Source: Myxococcaceae bacterium
Lineage (GTDB): Bacteria > Myxococcota > Myxococcia > Myxococcales > Myxococcaceae
NCBI GenBank assembly: GCA_016793095.1
Contig: JAEUJQ010000050.1
Span: 62,001-126,000 of the forward strand
Length of the DNA stretch: 64,000 bases
Direction: 5' to 3'
Every line of letters starts with the position of its first letter. The stretch's first letter is position 1. Below are positions 52,018 through 59,802 of this stretch, piece by piece. The notes under the pieces are model-generated. The model searched no databases. It was not told where the DNA came from and saw only the letters and a program-made list of their open reading frames with translations. A program made the translations under genes and the position numbers.

Positions 52018-53472
52018 GTGACCAGGCGCCTGATCTCGATGTCCGTCCTGCTCGCACTCGCCTGTGGGCGCACCGAGCTCGACGAAGAGCCGTTGGAGCT
52101 GTGGGTCGTTCCATCGACCTCGACGGTGATGGTTGGCGAACGAGTGGTTCTCCGCGCGCGCACCTCGACGGCCGACGCTGCTCGTCTTGTTTGGCTCCTG
52201 CGTGCTCGGCCCTCAGGCAGCAGTGCACAACTGATGCTCAAGGACAGCGGCCAGCAGGTCGTCGTCCAGCCAGACCTCGTCGGACACTATGTGGTCGAGG
52301 TGACGGCGACCCGCGGCACCACCAGGAGCGGGCCTGCGCTGGCAGTCGTGTTCGCACTGCCGGACGACGCGGGCATGTTCGAGGGCGACGCTGGGACACT
52401 CGTTGATGCGGGTGCCGGCGATGCAGGCGGTGCTGGAGACGCTGGCACCTCGTCAGACGCGGGGCGTGCCGATGCCGGCATCGATGGTGGGCCGAACGAC
52501 GCAGGACGTGCTGACGGCGGGGTCGATGCGGGCCGGCCAGCAGACGCCGGTCTCGCGTCGGATGCAGGCCACGGCGCCGGAGCCCCAGACGCCGGGCGTG
52601 ATGCAGGAGGCGTCGATGCGTCGGTTCCAGCAACCGACGGCGGGCTCGACCCGAACGAGGTCTTCATCGCAGGGACCCTCGCGGAGGGGGCTTGCGGTTT
52701 CCGGGTCCTGGCACACTGGTCGACGCCCAACGTGTTCTCCGCCGGCTTCGCCTGCTCGTTCGACGGTCGAACAGGCATCATCCGGCCCAGCGACCGGCGG
52801 CTCCTCTACCTCAACTCCTTCGAGGGGCTCCTGCGTGAATTCCACGACGACGGCCCGGCCTCGGTCTCGATGTACCCTCTGAACGTGCTCACGAATGACC
52901 GCGTCGTTGCCACTCCGGGCTGCAGCACGATCGCGCGATTCCTGGTCGCGCCCGACAGCACCGTTCTTCACCAGTGCTCAACCGATCTGAACCCCCTGCG
53001 TGACGAGACCGGCACCGTCATCTTCGGCGGTATCACCGAAAACGTGCTCGCGGTTGGGCCTGGTCGTGTCCTTCTCACGACCAGCCGGGTCATTCACACG
53101 AACTCGGGCCTCACCCACTCCCTGACCTGGCCCGTCAGATACTCGCAGGACGTCATCACCGTTCGCTGGCACCCACCTTCGGCGTTTCTCGTCGTCATCG
53201 GGCCGGCCACACCAACGCTGTGGGAGGTGCAGACGAACGGCACCGCCACGATGGTGGGGCCCTTCTCTGCGCTGCCAGCCCAGGTCATGGGCGCGTTCGA
53301 TGGGAAGCTCGATGAGAGTGGCCGGCTCCTTCAACAGGCGCGAGACGCCACGCTGCCCTTCACCGATGTCATCGTTCGACGCGAGGTGGGCGGCACCACG
53401 ACCATCGTGTACTCGGAGGCCTCGAGCCCGGCCGTTCTCCTTCACATCTCGGACCTGGTGACCGGGCCCTGA
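52018..53472 (+). CDS. Lipoprotein with Ala/Gly/Asp-rich linker, unknown function
   Basis: About 484 aa from GTG 52018 (MTRRLISMSVLLALACG, a lipobox at LALAC); further upstream in-frame start codons lack a signal. Residues ~20-115 form an Ig-like/PKD-type sandwich (STVMVGERVVLRA, QPDLVGHYVVEVTA). Then comes ~90 residues of DAG-repeat linker (DAGxxDAGRADAG), common in myxobacterial surface lipoproteins. The C-terminal ~270 residues contain short repeated strands (TGTVIFGGITENVLAV, NGTATMVGPF) suggesting a propeller. It is divergent from the PNGase F gene, with 86 bp between starts. Confidence 0.78.
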   Translation: MTRRLISMSVLLALACGRTELDEEPLELWVVPSTSTVMVGERVVLRARTSTADAARLVWLLRARPSGSSAQLMLKDSGQQVVVQPDLVGHYVVEVTATRGTTRSGPALAVVFALPDDAGMFEGDAGTLVDAGAGDAGGAGDAGTSSDAGRADAGIDGGPNDAGRADGGVDAGRPADAGLASDAGHGAGAPDAGRDAGGVDASVPATDGGLDPNEVFIAGTLAEGACGFRVLAHWSTPNVFSAGFACSFDGRTGIIRPSDRRLLYLNSFEGLLREFHDDGPASVSMYPLNVLTNDRVVATPGCSTIARFLVAPDSTVLHQCSTDLNPLRDETGTVIFGGITENVLAVGPGRVLLTTSRVIHTNSGLTHSLTWPVRYSQDVITVRWHPPSAFLVVIGPATPTLWEVQTNGTATMVGPFSALPAQVMGAFDGKLDESGRLLQQARDATLPFTDVIVRREVGGTTTIVYSEASSPAVLLHISDLVTGP

Positions 53473-53527
53473 CGGCGCTCGACCGCGACTGGCGCGGAGC
53501 GCGACGTTCGGGCTACGCGGCGCCGTG

Positions 53528-54499
53528 ATGCGACGGATCCTGCTCTCCTTGTTGTTGCTGGCCGCCTGCGCCCCACCCTCGCCGAAGGTCACCACCACTC
53601 GCGTCACGCCCACCCAGTGCCTGCACGACGCGAGCTGCGCCTTCCTCCTGTTCGCGGCCCACCGCGGCGTGTGCGGCGACGACACCGAGCCCGAGAACTC
53701 GCTGGCCTCGTACCTCGCCTGCGCGAAGGCCGGCGCGCCGATGGTCGAGGTGGACATTCGCGTCACGAAGGACGGCAAGGTGGTGCTGCACCACGACAGC
53801 GACGTGCTGCGCGTCACCGACTTCGAGGCCCGCTACGGCGCCACGAGGTCGGCGAAGGTCGAGGACCTCACGCTCGCCGAGTTCCAGAGCCTGCGCTTCA
53901 AGGACCCGCGCTGCCAGGGCGCCGAGGTGGACCTCCGGCGCTGCCAGGGCGCGACGCTCGACGAGCTGCTCGACGCGACGGCCGACACCGGCCTCACCTT
54001 CTTCATCGACTACAAGTCCGGCGACCTCGCGCACTTCATCGCCGACGTGAAGGCGAAGCCCGGCGCCGCCGAGCGCATGCTCTTCTTCGACGCGAACCTG
54101 CCGACCCTGCAGCGGGTCCACGCCGAGCTGCCCACCATGGAGCTGATGCCCCGCGTCCAGTCCGCCGCCGAGGCCCGCACCCTGCTCGCCTCGACGACCC
54201 TGCCGATCCGCTGGATCCACGGCGACCCCGACTACGTGAAGGCGCTCGCGCCCGAGCTGAACGCGAAGGGCGTTCGCCTGTACGCGAACGTCTGGCTGCT
54301 CGACGCCGAGTTCATCGCCGTCATCACCGGCACCGAGGCCGACAAGGACGCCGCCTGGACGAAGCGGGTGAAGCCGCAGCTCGAGACCCTCATCCGAGAC
54401 GGGCTCGCGGGCGCCGGCTCGGAGTGGTCGGCCCGGATGATCCGCGGGCTGTACCCCGACGGCTGGGGCGTCACCGTGACGACCGTCCTTCCACGGTGA
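53528..54499 (+). CDS. Glycerophosphodiester phosphodiesterase, lipoprotein
   Basis: About 323 aa from ATG 53528 (a GTG precedes it directly). Lipobox LLAACAPP. The GDPD fold signature is present: FAAHRGVC (first His-Arg), PENSLASY, EVDIRVTKDGKVVLHHDSDV (metal-binding Glu/Asp and catalytic His) and FFIDYKSGD. The enzyme splits glycerophosphodiesters from phospholipid breakdown into glycerol-3-phosphate and alcohol. There are extra cysteines (CLHDASC, DPRCQGAEVDLRRCQG) that may form a disulfide-bonded insert. Confidence 0.92.
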   Translation: MRRILLSLLLLAACAPPSPKVTTTRVTPTQCLHDASCAFLLFAAHRGVCGDDTEPENSLASYLACAKAGAPMVEVDIRVTKDGKVVLHHDSDVLRVTDFEARYGATRSAKVEDLTLAEFQSLRFKDPRCQGAEVDLRRCQGATLDELLDATADTGLTFFIDYKSGDLAHFIADVKAKPGAAERMLFFDANLPTLQRVHAELPTMELMPRVQSAAEARTLLASTTLPIRWIHGDPDYVKALAPELNAKGVRLYANVWLLDAEFIAVITGTEADKDAAWTKRVKPQLETLIRDGLAGAGSEWSARMIRGLYPDGWGVTVTTVLPR

Positions 54500-54584
54500 A
54501 CCAGCCACGTTCGTGGACTCCCCGAGGGCGGTTCCAGTCATCATCGGTGGTTGAGCGTGGCCGGTCCTTGCATCGGACGAGCCC

Positions 54585-55538
54585 ATGCACCTCCCACGAA
54601 CGATTCCGCTGCTCGCAGTGCTGGTCGCCCACGTTGCCCGTGCAGACGACGACTATTACCGACAGCAGCAACAGCAGGAGCTCTACCGGCAGCAGCAGCA
54701 GCAGGAGCTCTACCGGCAGCAGCAGCAACAGGAGCTCTACCGACAGCAACAGCAGCAGCAGGAGCTCTACCGGCAGCAACAGCAGCAGCAGGAGCTCTAC
54801 CGGCAGCAGCAGCAGCAGGAGCTCTACCGACAGCAGGAGCGGCAGCGGCTGGAACGGGACACCCTCGAACGCCAGCGTGTCGAGCGGGCCCGCCTGGATG
54901 AACAGCGGGAGTATGAGACTCATCGCCGCCGACAGGAGCGGGACGAAGATGAGCGGCGCGACGAGAACCACGCGCGGCAGCAGCAGGAGCGCAACGAAGC
55001 GTTCGAGCGGCAGGAGACCCTGCGTCGTCGCCAGCTCGAGTGGGCGCGCCAGCTCGCCGTCACTCCGACTGCTCCGGCTCCGCGAACGTGTCGTGTCGTC
55101 GCGTTCAAGACCGTCTCGGCGGCCGAAGGGATGAACTACTCGAGCGCGGCCAGCAACGAGGTCGTCTCGTACGCCACCATCATCGGAGACTTCGGCGCTG
55201 GTCTGGTTGGCTTCACCGTTCGCGGCAACAACGAGGGCCAGCTGGCCTCCCGGTTCGAGTCGTCTCCGACGACCAGGCTCGTCGATCTTCACTACGCTGA
55301 GTCCTGCCGTCGCTCTGGTGACGATGACTATCTCTGCGAACGGGTCTTCAGGGCAGTTCGGGGCGCTGTCGACTTCGACGCCCTGACCACCCCGACGGCA
55401 CCGCGGGGACGCCTCATCGCTCGCGTGAGGAGCACGACGCTCGTCGAGTGGAACGTCGCGCAGCGGAAGCCTGTACCGGGTGGTGACTGCGTCACGCTGG
55501 TGAACTTCGACTTCGAGTCCACCTTCCTCCCGAAGTGA
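54585..55538 (+). CDS. Secreted Gln/Arg-rich repeat protein
   Basis: 317 aa with a signal peptide (MHLPRTIPLLAVLVAHVARA). Residues ~23-85 are tandem YRQQQQQEL units, then ~80 residues of Arg/Glu/Gln-rich helix (RLERDTLERQRVERARL). A C-terminal ~150-residue domain has two cysteine pairs (RTCRVVAF, ESCRRSG, YLCERVF, GDCVTLV) and a beta-rich pattern. No family recognised. The N-terminal repeat and basic helix suggest an extended, possibly coiled-coil stalk or polymer-binding segment. Confidence 0.8.
   Translation: MHLPRTIPLLAVLVAHVARADDDYYRQQQQQELYRQQQQQELYRQQQQQELYRQQQQQQELYRQQQQQQELYRQQQQQELYRQQERQRLERDTLERQRVERARLDEQREYETHRRRQERDEDERRDENHARQQQERNEAFERQETLRRRQLEWARQLAVTPTAPAPRTCRVVAFKTVSAAEGMNYSSAASNEVVSYATIIGDFGAGLVGFTVRGNNEGQLASRFESSPTTRLVDLHYAESCRRSGDDDYLCERVFRAVRGAVDFDALTTPTAPRGRLIARVRSTTLVEWNVAQRKPVPGGDCVTLVNFDFESTFLPK
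54655..54840 (+). repeat. 27/30-bp tandem repeat encoding YRQQQQQEL
   Basis: Six units (three of 27 bp, two of 30 bp with an extra Gln codon, one of 27 bp) plus a partial seventh. Each carries taccgRcagcag...caggagctc. CAG/CAA tracts vary by whole codons, so expansion and contraction keep the frame. Confidence 0.93.
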
Positions 55539-55547
55539 GCTTCCGCC

Positions 55548-57311
55548 TCACGCCACGTCGAGCCAGTTGAACCAGACCGGGTGGTTCTTGCGGTACCACA
55601 CGAGCGCGTCCCGAATGCGCGCCTGGTGCGCCTTCGGCATCACGTCGTCCTCGACGCGGTCGAAGTGCACGATGATGCGGTCTCCGTCGTACTCGAGGGC
55701 CTGAGACAACATCGTCTGCAGCTCGTTGCGAATGCGGCCCGAGTCGCTCACCTTCACGGGGCGCTGGCTGTAGTCCACCCCGCTGATGAAGCGGGTCAGC
55801 AGCGGGCTGAAGCACAACCGCGTCTCGTCGAACGTCTCGAGCAGCCGGAAGGTGAAGTGAATGTCTGACTTGGCGTTGCGCGTGGCGAGGCGCGCGGTGA
55901 CGCGGAAGCGGTTGTCCGACAGGCGCTCGAGCCCCTTCATGCCCGTGTACGGGTCGTCGCACATGTACCCGGTGCACGAGAGCACCCGCCAATCGCGCGC
56001 GTCGAAGAAGTCGTCGGCGTACAGCACCCGCGGCTTGAGCGGGATGTTCGAATCGACCGCCTCGTCGATGGCGTGCGCGTACGTCTTCGCCAGCCCGTCT
56101 TCGACCGGGCGCCCGTAGAGGCCCGACAGCTTGTCCTTGAAGTCGGGCTTGTGCGGGTCGAGCCGCATGAGCCGGTACTCATCGGCCAGCGGCAGCTCGA
56201 ACTTCGGCGACAGCGGCGCCATCGAGACCTCGACGTCGAAGACCTGCGCCAGGCTGGCGGCCTGGAGCGCCTCGGCGGTCGCCGCGTAGCCGTCGCAGAG
56301 GAAGACGTGGTCGCCGTCGGCGTCCCTCCAGCACTTCACCAGGCACGTCGGCGCGTAGGTGCCCGAGTCGGTGAAGACAGGCAGGCCCGTCGGAGCGACC
56401 CACCCCTCCTCGACCAGGTGCGCGCCCAGCGCCTTCCACTCGGCCCACAACCCACCGAGCCGGCCGGCGCGGCTCTTCCCCTGCAGGGTCCACACGTGAA
56501 TGTTCTTGCGCGGGATGCCGGGGAACGTCGCCTCGATGACGTCGACGACCCGCTTCCTCGGCGTGCAGAAGTCGAGCAGCACCGCCTGGTTCGCGGCCGC
56601 GTCGACGATGCGACGCGGCAGCGTGAGGCACGCCATGTATGCCTCGTAGGGCCTCGTCACCCGCAGAGGCGCGTCGAAGAGGTGGAGCACGGCCATCGGG
56701 CCGGTGTTCTTCCCCTCGGCGAAGCGCGAGGTGTTCTCGAGCGTGTCCACCGCGGCGCCCCAGACGGTGAGGCCCTGGCGCTTGAGCTCCTCGCGGAACT
56801 GCGGCCACGCGAAGCCCTTCTCGTTGAGCAGCCGGCGCACGATGCCGTCGACCTGCCGCGCCACCTGCGGCCGCGCATAGACGCGCCCGAAGCCGAGCAG
56901 CGGGTTCGACCCCATCTCGGGCGTCTCTCCGGCCTTCGGCATCAGGCCTTCGCCCAGGCTCACCATGAGCGCGTGGTTCTCGGGCAGCTCGCGCGTGAGG
57001 TACCAGAGGCCCTCGCTCATCACGTACGCGGTGATGGCGTCGGCCGCCTTCTTCACCTGGTTGAAGGCGTGCTTGTCCACGCCCACGCCCTCGCCGAACT
57101 TGCCGAACAGCCGCGCGCCCAGGGCCGTCGCCGCCGCCGTCACCGCCAGACACCTCGCCGTCGAGCGGGGGGTGAAGCTGTGCGCCGAGACGGGCTCTTC
57201 CTGCGCGCGCTCCACCTCGACGTCCTCGAGCCACAGGTGGAAGCGGCCCAGCACCGGCCGCGTGTCGAAGGCCCACTGCGCGATGAGGTTTCGCCTGGCG
57301 AGGTCGCTCAT
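55548..57311 (-). CDS. Conserved-looking 587-aa protein of unknown function
   Basis: ATG start (MSDLARRNLIAQWAFD). No signal peptide. There is a helical N-terminal part with KHAFNQVKKAADAITAYV and a long alpha/beta middle (AVLLDFCTPRKRVVDVIEATFPGIPRKNIHVWTLQGKSRAGRLG) in which the LQGKSRAGRLG segment looks like a nucleotide- or phosphate-binding loop. Near residues 430-500 are DDFFDARDWRVLSCTGYMCDDPYTG and a Phe/Arg-rich strand set. No family is recognised. The gene is convergent with the Gln-rich repeat gene (9 bp) and divergent from the PrsW-like gene. Confidence 0.7.
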   Translation of the reverse strand: MSDLARRNLIAQWAFDTRPVLGRFHLWLEDVEVERAQEEPVSAHSFTPRSTARCLAVTAAATALGARLFGKFGEGVGVDKHAFNQVKKAADAITAYVMSEGLWYLTRELPENHALMVSLGEGLMPKAGETPEMGSNPLLGFGRVYARPQVARQVDGIVRRLLNEKGFAWPQFREELKRQGLTVWGAAVDTLENTSRFAEGKNTGPMAVLHLFDAPLRVTRPYEAYMACLTLPRRIVDAAANQAVLLDFCTPRKRVVDVIEATFPGIPRKNIHVWTLQGKSRAGRLGGLWAEWKALGAHLVEEGWVAPTGLPVFTDSGTYAPTCLVKCWRDADGDHVFLCDGYAATAEALQAASLAQVFDVEVSMAPLSPKFELPLADEYRLMRLDPHKPDFKDKLSGLYGRPVEDGLAKTYAHAIDEAVDSNIPLKPRVLYADDFFDARDWRVLSCTGYMCDDPYTGMKGLERLSDNRFRVTARLATRNAKSDIHFTFRLLETFDETRLCFSPLLTRFISGVDYSQRPVKVSDSGRIRNELQTMLSQALEYDGDRIIVHFDRVEDDVMPKAHQARIRDALVWYRKNHPVWFNWLDVA

Positions 57312-57464
57312 GGGGACAGTCTGCGATCAACCCGCGACGCCGTCAGCGATTGTCTGCATGGACGGCGCGCATCGGGACTGCTCGGACCCTTCAGCCCCCC
57401 TGCTCGGCGACGCGTTCTCCGGGAGGTCGAGCAGGCAGCGCGGTAACCGACTACCTTCGAAGCC

Positions 57465-58214
57465 ATGCCTGTGTGGATGGCGCTCACCGGCGCGCTGCCG
57501 GCGCTCGCGCTCATGACCCTCGTGGACCTCGCTGACGCGAAGCGGCCCGAGCCGCACTGGCAGGTGCGCAAGGTGGCGGTCCTCGGCGGGCTCTCGGTGG
57601 TGCCGGTGTACGCGCTCCAACGCCTGCTCGCGTCCTCCATCGTGCTCGAGCCGCTGCCGAAGGCTGCGTTCGACGCCTTCCTGTCGGCGGCGCTGCTGGA
57701 AGAGGGCGCCAAGGCCCTCATCCTCTGGCTCGCGGTGTGGCGACACCCGGCCTTCGACGAGCGCCTCGACGGCATCGTCTACGCGACGCGAGCTGGCCTT
57801 GGCTTCGCGCTGGTCGAGAACGTCGCGGCGCTCTGGAGCACCGACTCGACGTTCTCGTTCCTGGGGACCTACGTGCTGCGGGCGCTCTTCTCGGTGCCTT
57901 GTCACGCCATCGCCGCAGGCTTCCTCGGAGACCTGGCAGCGCGCCGGCGCTTCGACGGCACCGGGCCCGGGCTGGCTGGCGGTCTCGCCGTCGCCATCGG
58001 GTTGCACGGCGTCTTCGACTTCGGGCTGTACCTCGTCCCCCTGCTCTCAGGGCCCGGGCAGCTGCTGGCCATGCTGACGCCGCTGGCGGTGGTGATCGGG
58101 GGCTTCGTGGTGCTTCGCAGCCGGGCCGCGAGCGCCCTCGCCCACGACGACGCCGAGCACCATCACCCGGGACGACGCCCGCAACACAGCGAAGCCGGGT
58201 ACGTCCTTCGCTGA
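57465..58214 (+). CDS. PrsW-like intramembrane protease
   Basis: 249 aa with about seven hydrophobic helices. It carries the PrsW/CPBP-type motifs: the glutamate pair in LLEEGAKALILW, DGIVYATRAGLGFALVENV, HAIAAGFLGD and GLHGVFDFG. PrsW proteases cleave membrane proteins such as anti-sigma factors; related CPBP enzymes process C-terminal sorting signals. The histidine-rich tail (HDDAEHHH) is short. A link to processing of the MYXO-CTERM proteins upstream is only a possibility. Confidence 0.82.
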   Translation: MPVWMALTGALPALALMTLVDLADAKRPEPHWQVRKVAVLGGLSVVPVYALQRLLASSIVLEPLPKAAFDAFLSAALLEEGAKALILWLAVWRHPAFDERLDGIVYATRAGLGFALVENVAALWSTDSTFSFLGTYVLRALFSVPCHAIAAGFLGDLAARRRFDGTGPGLAGGLAVAIGLHGVFDFGLYLVPLLSGPGQLLAMLTPLAVVIGGFVVLRSRAASALAHDDAEHHHPGRRPQHSEAGYVLR

Positions 58215-58333
58215 GCGGGGCCAGCCGGTGCGCTTCGACCCGGGGGAGGGTCACCTCCGCGTGACAGTCTGGTCGGCGCGAGACGGCACGGGCTGGTTAT
58301 GCTTTCTTCGTCCAGTGTGGGGGCCGGGAGTCG

Positions 58334-58732
58334 ATGATGTCGTCCGAAGGAGTCTTCGAGGTCCAGGTTCACGAGCGCGAGCGCATCGTCGAGGTGCGGT
58401 ACCCGCGCAGGCCGTCGAAGGAAGCGCTCGAGGCGTATGAAGCCGACTTGAAGTCCGCGGTGCAGAAGCTCGGCGCTGGCTGGCGCTGCCTGGTGGACCA
58501 GACGAACCTCGACGTCATCCCGCCGCACCTCACCGACTCGATTACCGAGATGAATCGCTGGGCCGCTCAACACGGCCTCGTCGCGGCGGCGCGCGTCGTC
58601 CGCAAGACGGCCGTGGGCGAGCTGCAGTCGCGACGCATCCTGAGAGAGAGCGGACTGGGAGAGGCTGCGCACGTGTACTTCGACCGCGCCGAGGCGTGGC
58701 AGCAGCTGACGTCGCAGGTGTCGTCCGGCTGA
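58334..58732 (+). CDS. Small cytoplasmic protein, STAS/SpoIIAA-like (tentative)
   Basis: 132 aa starting ATG ATG. It has no signal peptide. The alternation of strands and helices (VFEVQVHERERIVEVRYP, LEAYEADLKSAVQKL, WRCLVDQTNLDVIP, GLVAAARVVRKTAVGELQSRRIL) fits a SpoIIAA/STAS-like fold as in DUF4325 or SEC14-like modules, but the identity is too weak to name. Downstream is a 307-bp gap before the next gene, holding a palindrome and tandem repeats. Confidence 0.6.
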   Translation: MMSSEGVFEVQVHERERIVEVRYPRRPSKEALEAYEADLKSAVQKLGAGWRCLVDQTNLDVIPPHLTDSITEMNRWAAQHGLVAAARVVRKTAVGELQSRRILRESGLGEAAHVYFDRAEAWQQLTSQVSSG

Positions 58733-58782
58733 TCCGCTCGTCGTGCGGGTCCCCGCGCCGGGATGAACGGCCTGCGTCGTCG

Positions 58783-58827
58783 CGAGTCCTGCAATTCGTT
58801 GGTCCCACCAACATTCTGCAGGACTCG
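58783..58827. other. 45-bp palindromic hairpin in a convergent intergenic region
   Basis: Perfect 11-bp arms CGAGTCCTGCA (58783-58793) and TGCAGGACTCG (58817-58827), with an inner TTGGT-ccc-ACCAA stem-loop at 58799-58811 separated by 5-nt internal loops. It lies between convergent genes and may end transcription in both directions, but there is no T tract. It could equally be a dispersed REP-like element. Confidence 0.8.
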
Positions 58828-58890
58828 AAGTGCGGTGCGACGCCCCTGCCTGCGGCTCAATGCGCTCGCAAGCGGAGCTCGACAGCAGTC

Positions 58891-59045
58891 CGCTCCAGTT
58901 CCGGCACGTTCGACCGGAGGCTGCGATTCAGCAGCGGTGTGCGCTCCTCGCCGCCGGCGTTCGGCCGGGAGCTGCGATTCAGCCGCGGTAGGCAGTCCGC
59001 TCCACTGTCGGCGCGTTCGACCGGGAGCTTCGATGTCGCTCAGCG
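58891..59045. repeat. Three-copy 51-56-bp intergenic tandem repeat
   Basis: Units start with cgctcc at 58891, 58942 and 58998 and share cggc.cgttcg.ccgg.agct.cgatt(c)agc.gcgg. The last unit runs into the end of the minus-strand lipoprotein gene (59040). The unit lengths are not multiples of three throughout, so the array is non-coding. Confidence 0.75.
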
Positions 59046-59738
59046 GATGCGCAGGTAGATGCCGGAGCGACGGGTGTACGTCGGCACGAAGACGCGGCGC
59101 ATCGGCGGCGCCGGCCGGTACGTCGGGTACCGCACGTAGGCGCGGGGCGGCCGGCGGTAGTACGTGGGCGGCGGCGGGGCCCACTGCTCCTGAGGCTGCG
59201 TCACCTCGGCGAGCTGCTCGGGTGGGGCTCTCGAGGCCGCGATGGCCTCGGGCCGCTCGAGCGAGATCCACCAGGCGTCGTAGGCGTCAGCGGCGGTGCG
59301 GGGCGTCACCTCGACCGTGAGGCCCGGCTGCTGGTCCATCGCGGGGGCCGCCGTCATGCGCAGCACCCGCTGCCGGTCGTTCGGGTCCAGCGTGTGGGCG
59401 GCGATGAACTGCACGAGACACTGCTGGAGCGCCGGGTCCTCAGACCGCGTGCCCGCCTCGAGCCCGACGAGATCGCCGGGGTCGCCGTAGGCGTTCACCT
59501 CGACCGTGCCGTTGCTGAACGACTGGTAGGGCACGTCCTTGAAGACCCCGGTGTCGATGACGGTCGCCGGAATCGCGTGGAGCCCTGCGACACACGTCGC
59601 CTGTTCGGCGTTCGCGAGCACCGTGTCGAGCGGCTGAATGCGCGGCGGGGAGCTCGGACGCACGGCGGCCTGCTGAGACGCGCAACCGACGCCGAGGAGG
59701 ATGGTGACGATGACGAAGGGGTGGAAGCGAGCGCGCAT
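59040..59738 (-). CDS. Lipoprotein with Pro/Tyr/Arg-rich tail
   Basis: 232 aa from ATG 59738, which gives the lipoprotein signal MRARFHPFVIVTILLGVGC. The mature region contains ATCVAGLHAIPATVIDTGVFKDVPYQ and WWISLERPE, with a single further cysteine pair (ATCVAGL, QQCLVQF). The last ~50 residues are Pro/Tyr/Arg-rich (PPPTYYRRPPRAYVRYP), suggesting an extended surface-binding tail. No family is recognised. It is divergent from the alpha/beta hydrolase gene with 64 bp between starts. Confidence 0.78.
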   Translation of the reverse strand: MRARFHPFVIVTILLGVGCASQQAAVRPSSPPRIQPLDTVLANAEQATCVAGLHAIPATVIDTGVFKDVPYQSFSNGTVEVNAYGDPGDLVGLEAGTRSEDPALQQCLVQFIAAHTLDPNDRQRVLRMTAAPAMDQQPGLTVEVTPRTAADAYDAWWISLERPEAIAASRAPPEQLAEVTQPQEQWAPPPPTYYRRPPRAYVRYPTYRPAPPMRRVFVPTYTRRSGIYLRIR

Positions 59739-59802
59739 GCGACGAGCCGAGCACGTCGAGGGGCGCTTGTCCTGCCTGCGGTGGACGTGTGAAACCGCGT
59801 CC

